NCBI RefSeq assembly: GCF_030272615.1
Contig: NW_026729196.1
Span: 1-64,000, forward strand
From: Cryptomeria japonica
Taxonomy: Eukaryota > Streptophyta > Pinopsida > Cupressales > Cupressaceae
DNA length: 64,000 nucleotides
Direction of reading: 5' to 3'
A program made the position numbers and the translations under genes. The number at the start of each line of letters is the position of its first letter. Positions within the stretch are counted from its first letter, which is position 1. A model generated the notes under the pieces. It saw only the letters and a program-made list of their open reading frames with translations. It made no database searches and was not told the origin of the DNA. This document shows, piece by piece, positions 59,117 to 64,000 of the stretch.

Positions 59117-59510
59117 ACCATAGAATAGTAGGGGCCCCATGAACACCCCCCTCGCGAATAGTAGGGGTGGGTGGGAGGACATGCCGGGGCAAGCTGATGC
59201 CGTACTCTAGCAAGCTGATCCCTTCCCCTTCCCTTTAGATAGTAGGGGGGTAGGGGTAGGGTCCATAGCCCCTCGACATTTTCTGGTAGGGCTTGACTGC
59301 CCCCTACTATTCTAAAGGGCCCCCTATCAATTCTCTGGGGCGCATTAATTTACCCATCAAATTTGAGGGCCTGGGAGCCCGCTAGAATGACGCTAGAATA
59401 AGGGTGGGTGGGAGGAGGCTATGGACTGCTCGCCCTACAATTCTATGGAGTGGGAGGGCCCCTCGACATTCTATGGTAGGGTGGGGGGCCCCTACTATTC
59501 GCGAGGGGCC
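59117..59510. repeat. Showcase stem-loop array, seven or more core variants
   Basis: In order: CATAGAATAGTA (59117), TCGCGAATAGTA (59149), TTTAGATAGTA (59231), TCGACATTTTC (59268), TACTATTCTAAA (59299), TATCAATTCTC (59320), ATCAAATTTGAG (59355), TACAATTCTA (59432), TCGACATTCTA (59458) and TACTATTCGCG (59487-59510). All sit between C and G runs. Confidence 0.8.
59487..59510. repeat. Best-formed family A hairpin
   Basis: GGCCCCT (59487-59493) and AGGGGCC (59504-59510) are perfect 7-bp arms around ACTATTCGCG. Confidence 0.85.
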
Positions 59511-60120
59511 TAAGAGGTAGATTAGTTGTTATTGTGGGGGGGTTCTATTGCCTATCTGTAGAGTTTCTCTATAATTGAGCAAAAGCGATTGCCCCTACTA
59601 TTCTAATGGGCGGATGGGTAGGGAGCCCTTAGCCGGGAGAGCCGGACTTCGCCGTTTCTTTGGTCTAATAAACAGCGTTATTCCGTTGTTTATAACGCTT
59701 CATCCTCTGCATTGGGTACCGTTAATCATAAGCGAACCAACCCTCCTTTTTTCGCCCACCCGACGTCTTCCCGGAACAAACCACTGCTTTCGTGGCCTAG
59801 CACTGGCACGTGGCCTAGTATTTCTGCACTACCACCCCTACTATTCTAATGGGCCCCTCTGCTACTCGCTCACTGGTCGACTTCGAACGGGGCGGTTGTG
59901 CCTCAACTATAATGGTAATGGCCACTCACTACGGGGGTGGGTGGGAGGAGATAGGGCGCTCACTACGCCCCTACTATTCTAATGGGCGTACCATTGATTC
60001 GTGGAGAGTCAAGGCCCTGCCCGCCCTATCTCTATCTGCCGACCTCCCGAGTAAAGGCCCTGAAGTCGGCCCTCGGCGCCCTGCCCTACTATCAACTATA
60101 GTGTTATTCTAGCTCGATTC

Positions 60121-60725
60121 TAGCCCCCGAATACGCTAGAATAACCGCGCAGGATTCTTTCGCAACAATGGGCGGTACTTGCCTATAAGATAGATGAGGG
60201 TCGGTCATTACGTAAACAGTTTGGCGAGGCGTTGTAGATAGTTTCTTTTTTCCCCCCACCCCCGTAGGGCGAGACTAGCAGGTTTATTAATGAACTGATT
60301 AATGAACCGGGACTCAATTCTATGCTTTTATCTCGGGTTCGGCCGGACAAGTGAAATGGAATAGGAACCCCGGGGCGGGTTCTGCATCCTCCGCAGCTCC
60401 CGTTCATGTGACCATCTCTAACAGGAGGTGCTGCATCTATGGGAGTAACTTACCAGTGCATCTCCCGCATTTCATAGCTCTATAGCTTTCGGGTAGATCT
60501 CGCTTTGTCCGCATCTCTCGGATCTCGTGCTAGTTATCGTGCAGGTTCCGCATCCCGTGCTGTATTCCCCAGAGGAACCGGCACTCTCCCATGGGATCTT
60601 GGGAACCGGGTTAAGTAGGTAAAGCAGGATAGGAACCGAAAGGCACTCCCCTAGTGTCCCCATAGGAACTGGAGTATTTATTCTGAAGTAACCTTTTCAA
60701 CTAAACTTGATTGAAAGATAGAGAA
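60121..60725. other. Spacer, no gene recognised
   Basis: Family D fragments lie near 60275-60305. 60350-60600 has the GCATC/CTCGTGC-type phased texture (TCCGCATCTCTCGGATCTCG) weakly resembling the triplet-phased tracts. Confidence 0.45.
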
Positions 60726-60789
60726 AGATTCTATACGTAACATTGGTGGGGGGCCCCTACTATTCTATGGGCTGTTACGTATAGAATCT
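60726..60789. mobile_element. Composite: stem-loop between perfect 17-bp inverted family C repeats
   Basis: AGATTCTATACGTAACA (60726-60742) and its exact reverse complement (60773-60789) bracket a 30-bp spacer that holds a full family A element, GCCCCTACTATTCTATGGGC (60753-60772). The result is a 64-bp MITE-shaped unit without coding capacity. Whether it moves as a unit is not shown. No target-site duplication is evident. Confidence 0.55.
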
Positions 60790-61969
60790 GGCCAACCACC
60801 TGCCGGGGCGGGCACTAGAATTCAGGGCCAAAACTAACAACTAGAATTCTGGGTGGGGGGGAGTTATGGTTCAGGGCAACCTTCTCTTTTTTTCAATAAT
60901 TGAGTTGGGAATGAAAAGTTTATGCATGCCCGTCTCGCGGGATCGAAGTGACTCGATCGACCCGTTCAACACGCTCGACCTAGAATGAGAAGGGTTGGGC
61001 TGTCCCGGCTGGGATAGGAATGGATTGGAATGGGAAAGTACCCTTGATGCCCGTATTCACTCGGTCGAGGCCCTCTGCCTGAGAGAGATGGTTTTCAAGT
61101 AGGAGAGATAGTGAAGGCCCTCGAATCGAGAGTGCCAGAGGGGGCTTCGAATTGGCCTGCCTTCCTTATAATGCTTTCCTCTCATAAAATAGCTATTTCA
61201 GCCAAGCTTTCCAACTCTATCTCTTCCCACCCACCCCCCCTACTATTTGAAGGGAATCAGCTTGCTAGAGTATTATTAATTAACTTGCTATAATAATGAA
61301 TAAGCTTGCCCCTTTTGTCCTCCCACCCACCCCGTACGGCAGGAATTCTAGGCGGGCGGGTGGAATTCGAACCAACCTGGGGTGGGGGGGAAGCCCTTCA
61401 AATAGTAGGGGTTTGGATCAATAACCCGAGCCCCGAATAAGAAGTGGTCGTGAGTGCTCATGTTCCTATGCGAGCGATGAGAAAGACTTCGACGATAGAT
61501 AGGAGGGGCCCACCCGTGCAAAGATTCCTTAATGCCTCCACCCTGGGACAGCCTACTCAAACCATATCGACATTGAATATTTCGCTCTACTCGGCCCTCT
61601 GGCACTATTATTGATCAAAAAACCACTTGGGCATTAAAGAAATCAAGCCCTCGATCGAATCAGCGGAATAGCGGGATGGGAAGGATGGATCAACCACTAC
61701 TTCTCCTTGTCGGGGTAAGGCGGGCATCAAATCCTAATCGATTCGGGTGGGCCCCTACTATTCTATGGTGGAGGATCAACTTAATATTTCTTGGGGGCAA
61801 CTATAGCCTCCCACCCACCCAACTAGAATCCCCCCCTATAGTTGGGTGGGTGGGAGGAATAGTGACGGGGATGGGTGGGGGGCCCAACGATAGGGCCTCG
61901 GGCCGCCCCCCCGTTCAAAAAATTGGTTAAGGCTTCATCAGAAAAGTCTATAATGCACCCATCCTAGTT
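60790..61969. other. Spacer with scattered elements
   Basis: Family A lies near 61236, 61395 and 61750. Family B is frequent at 61800-61880. The stretch 60890-61200 is unique-looking. No gene recognised. Confidence 0.5.
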
Positions 61970-63070
61970 CCAGTACCCCCTACTATTCTATGGCGAGACC
62001 CAGTTACTGATGCTAGAGATCAAGACCCATCCATATCACATCCATACTATAGAGAGCAAGATCCTGGTAGAGAGCGAGATCGTGATAGGGAGTAAGAGCC
62101 TGATCTTAGAGATCGAGATAAAGACCTTCATGATCTAGAGGAAGAGCCGGATGCTCGCTCGGGATAGAGATGCTCGTGGTGTATATCCATATCTTGGAGA
62201 GCGATACTCAGTAGCTGCTGTTCGTGAGCGAGACCCAGACCGAAGTGATCCAGACCGCAACATAGTGCCTTAAAAGAGTCTGATGCTTGTGGTAGAGAGC
62301 CAGATCCATCCATATTCTAGATAGAAAAAGATCCATACGACCGAAGTGATCCAGATCTATACCTAGCAGCATCCCTACTAGTAGCATCCCTAGGCGCATA
62401 CCTAGACCCAGCCACATACCCAGATCAAGACCTTCATCATCGGGGTTCAGAGTTTCATGCTCGTGAGTCATAGTCTGATACTCGCCCTCAAATTCGCCCA
62501 TAAAATTTGAGGCGTGATCGGGATTCTGTTCCATATGTTCCAGATGAAGCTCTAGGTCGCCAGGTCTTGGTCATTGAGAGCTAGAGTCTGACCATAGTGA
62601 TCGTGCTTCGGAGTCCGATGCCTATCTAAATTGTCGTGATAGGGATAAAGATGATGGGGATAAAGAGTCCAATGTTCCGGATGATCCATATACTAAAGAG
62701 ACAGTGGGAGAAACAGCTTATCCACTACCAGCATCAGTAATAGCAGCAAAGGCATAAGCTAGGACAAGGACAGTAAAGGCAGGGGCTTACGCTACGGTTC
62801 CATAGTCCCTAGTTTCATATCTTCCATATAGAGCCCTAGTTTCATATCTGCGAACGTAGTGACAGGTCCAGATTAAGCAGTCGATTAAGCGGATGACCTT
62901 GAACCAGTAGATCTAGTAGCAAGGGCAGATGCGTCATCATAAGTAGATACGTTTCATCCTGTCGATTATGATCCAGTTACGGATGATCATAGTAGAGATC
63001 GAGACCCATACCCAGTCCCATATCCTCCAGGTGAAGCAGTCGGGATTTGAAGTAGTTTATCCAGATCAAG
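61970..63070 (+). other. Triplet-phased GAT/GAG/CGT-rich tract
   Basis: Starting from a family A copy near 61976, translation gives Arg, Asp, Glu and Pro-rich strings (RDRDK, DPDRSDPD) with repeated stops and frame shifts. Towards 62700-62900 it turns Ala/Val-rich (GCA, GTA), like 49850-50930. It holds a hairpin at 62486-62512. It looks like decayed low-complexity coding or simple-repeat DNA, with no assignable function. Confidence 0.5.
62486..62512. repeat. TCAAATT stem-loop with 9-bp perfect arms
   Basis: CCTCAAATT (62486-62494) and AATTTGAGG (62504-62512) are perfectly complementary around CGCCCATAA. It is a family A member whose two halves are both of the TCAAATT type. Confidence 0.8.
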
Positions 63071-63403
63071 ACCCATAGCTAGCCTATAGAAACAAAAGGG
63101 GCCTATTGTTGAAACTCAACTATATTAGCAGCCGGCAGCCGGGGGGCCTGCCGGGGGGGTAGATTAATTGGGAGATAGTTGGCATGTTACGTATAGAATC
63201 TCGAGATCGCCATAAAACTAGTGGGGGAGTGATAGAGATCGATCTTGACGATTGATTCTCTTTATTGGGGTGGGTGGGAGCCCAACGCTCAATATATATT
63301 GCCGAGATCGATTCGGGTTGGGTTAGGGTGGGATGGGCCCCTACTATTCTATGGTAGTCGGTAGATTATGGTGTTGGCCCCTACCATTTTCTAGGACGTC
63401 TAG
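63071..63403. repeat. Short element cluster
   Basis: GGCATGTTACGTATAGAATC, an exact reversed family C, lies at 63181-63200. A family B module lies near 63269. Family A lies near 63338 and a TACCATTTTCTAGG variant near 63378. Confidence 0.7.
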
Positions 63404-63886
63404 AATCGAGACAAACTATCGGCGGCGCCCTACCCCTACTATTATAAAGGTAAAGGATCGGCGGAAAATGAAAAGGAGGCCATGGGCCTTTGGGCAGAGC
63501 AGGTTGCGGAGAGTGAAGGCCATTGGAGAAAGAAAGCAGAGGAGGCCGACGTAGCATTGGCAAAGCACGCAGAGGAGAGTCTCATCGTGCTAGAGAGATT
63601 AAAGAAGTAAGTTGTCAATGCAAGAAAACGGGAAGTGGAAGTGCATGAAGCAGCTTCGAAGGCGGGGGAGGAACTATCAGCCTACTTTGTGAAGGTGCTT
63701 CCTCACCTTCCTGAGGCTTTCGAGTTCACTCAACAGGACAGCAGTATAATGACTAAGGTCACAACAACCCTGTGCCAGATCGCAGAGAATAGTGCCGGGG
63801 TTGTTGGAGTCCACGGCATAGGCCCCCTTAGAATAGTAGGGCAAGAAGAGAGGAAGAATATTCTAGTTACCAGTTTTCTCAGATAG
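63404..63886 (+). pseudogene. Broken coiled-coil-like reading frame, probably non-mitochondrial in origin
   Basis: One frame stays open from 63404 to 63886 except for a TAA at 63608-63610. From about 63460 it reads as a charged, heptad-like protein rich in Glu, Lys and Ala (for example AEQVAESEGHWRKKAEEADV). After the stop it continues in the same frame with a tail including HLPEAFEFTQQDSS and TTLCQIAENSAGVVG. It ends at TAG 63884-63886. The composition is unlike mitochondrial membrane proteins and it needs no editing to look protein-like, so transfer from the nuclear genome (a gene or retroelement gag-like region) is plausible. No family is recognised. A 21-bp family A stem-loop (63822-63842) lies inside it and adds seven codons without shifting the frame. 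Confidence 0.5.
63822..63842 (-). repeat. Family A stem-loop inside the broken ORF
   Basis: GCCCCCTTAGAATAGTAGGG plus C is a standard element in the AGAATAGTAGG orientation. Read in the host frame it gives PLRIVG. The 21-bp length keeps the frame open. Sequence on both sides continues as coding-like, so the element most simply arrived after the host sequence. Confidence 0.8.
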
Positions 63887-64000
63887 GGCCCTTGCAATTT
63901 GAGTCCTCCTAATTCTAACGCTTGCCCACCCCGAAGCTACTTAATTTGCATCTACATCTGGCCCTGGATATCAATCTCCCACAACTATCTCCTCCCTCCC
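63887..64000. other. Window end, nothing recognised
   Basis: About 110 bases of spacer ending in a C-rich run. A decayed half element, GGCCCTTGCAATTTGAG, lies near 63888-63904. Confidence 0.45.

Larger units (their letters stand above)
59090..60120. repeat. Densest family A cluster, downstream of atp6
   Basis: At least 10 elements lie in 59117-59510 (separate entry). Three more identical TACTATTCTAATGGGC copies lie at 59591-59611, 59835-59853 and 59967-59987. The open frames here (59575-59982, 59849-60112) are largely translations of elements and are not called. Confidence 0.8.

Noticed and set aside
59575-60112. Two overlapping open frames downstream of atp6
   Set aside because: Much of the translation (PYYSNG strings) is the stem-loop element read in frame.
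61970-63070. Possible SR-protein-like Arg/Asp gene
   Set aside because: Frequent stops and frame shifts in every frame. Only the triplet texture is supported.
1-64000. tRNA genes and plastid-derived inserts
   Set aside because: I looked for T-arm strings (GGTTCGAATCC and relatives) with matching acceptor stems and for plastid protein and tRNA motifs. Candidates near 7421, 18966 and 35286 lack stems.
1-64000. Group II intron cores and trans-spliced nad exons
   Set aside because: No domain V-like hairpin or recognisable exon was seen by eye. Very short exons could be missed.

Overview
The window reads as a piece of a very large, gene-poor land-plant mitochondrial genome. The only gene I can name with confidence is atp6 (58235-59089, + strand), the F1Fo ATP synthase subunit a. 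Its genomic reading is intact but carries Pro, Ser, Arg and His codons at many positions where the family has Leu, Phe, Cys, Trp or Tyr. That is the pattern of a transcript needing heavy C-to-U RNA editing. No in-frame stop needs U-to-C repair, which fits a seed plant better than a fern or lycophyte. One recognisable gene in 64 kb, with dense editing and repeat-filled spacers, suggests a gymnosperm with an expanded mitogenome. The genus cannot be read from one gene.

Almost everything else is spacer built from short dispersed repeats. Family A is an 18-22 bp stem-loop: a C-run, a variable 7-10 nt core such as TACTATTCTA, TACAATTCTA or TCGACATTCTA, and a G-run. I see well over 100 copies in both orientations. 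Family B is the G-rich phrase GGGTGGGTGGGAGG or its complement, with G-quadruplex potential. Family C is GATTCTATACGTAACATGCC, with a TACGTA palindrome. Family D is ATTAATCAGCCTGCTAGAAT. Families A, C and D and several joints share the hexamer ATTCTA with interchangeable flanks, so the repeats look like a combinatorial set of modules rather than independent families.

Layout: 1-20.8 kb alternates element clusters (0.7-2, 3.5-5.6, 7.4-10.6, 11.6-12.7, 13.5-15.4, 17-18, 19.3-20.8 kb) with quieter tracts. 20.8-30.25 kb is a mosaic of a different repeat vocabulary with fewer stem-loops. 30.25-33.7 kb is again element-dense. 33.7-58.2 kb mixes unique spacer, tandem repeats (37.8, 39.4, 42.2, 43.4-44.2 kb), palindromes (42.8-42.95 kb) and coding-like relics (39.8-40.75 and 52.5-53.2 kb). 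atp6 follows, with a duplicated leader at its start codon, and the densest stem-loop cluster (59.1-59.5 kb) begins just downstream.

Several tracts (3.3, 17.4-17.9, 36.7-37.1, 47.6-47.9, 49.9-50.9, 62-63.1 kb) show triplet-phased low complexity with scattered stops. They look like decayed repeat-coding sequence of unknown origin. A coiled-coil-like broken reading frame closes the window (63.4-63.9 kb) and contains a stem-loop element that sits in frame. No tRNA, complete rRNA, intron core, CRISPR array or insertion sequence was recognised.
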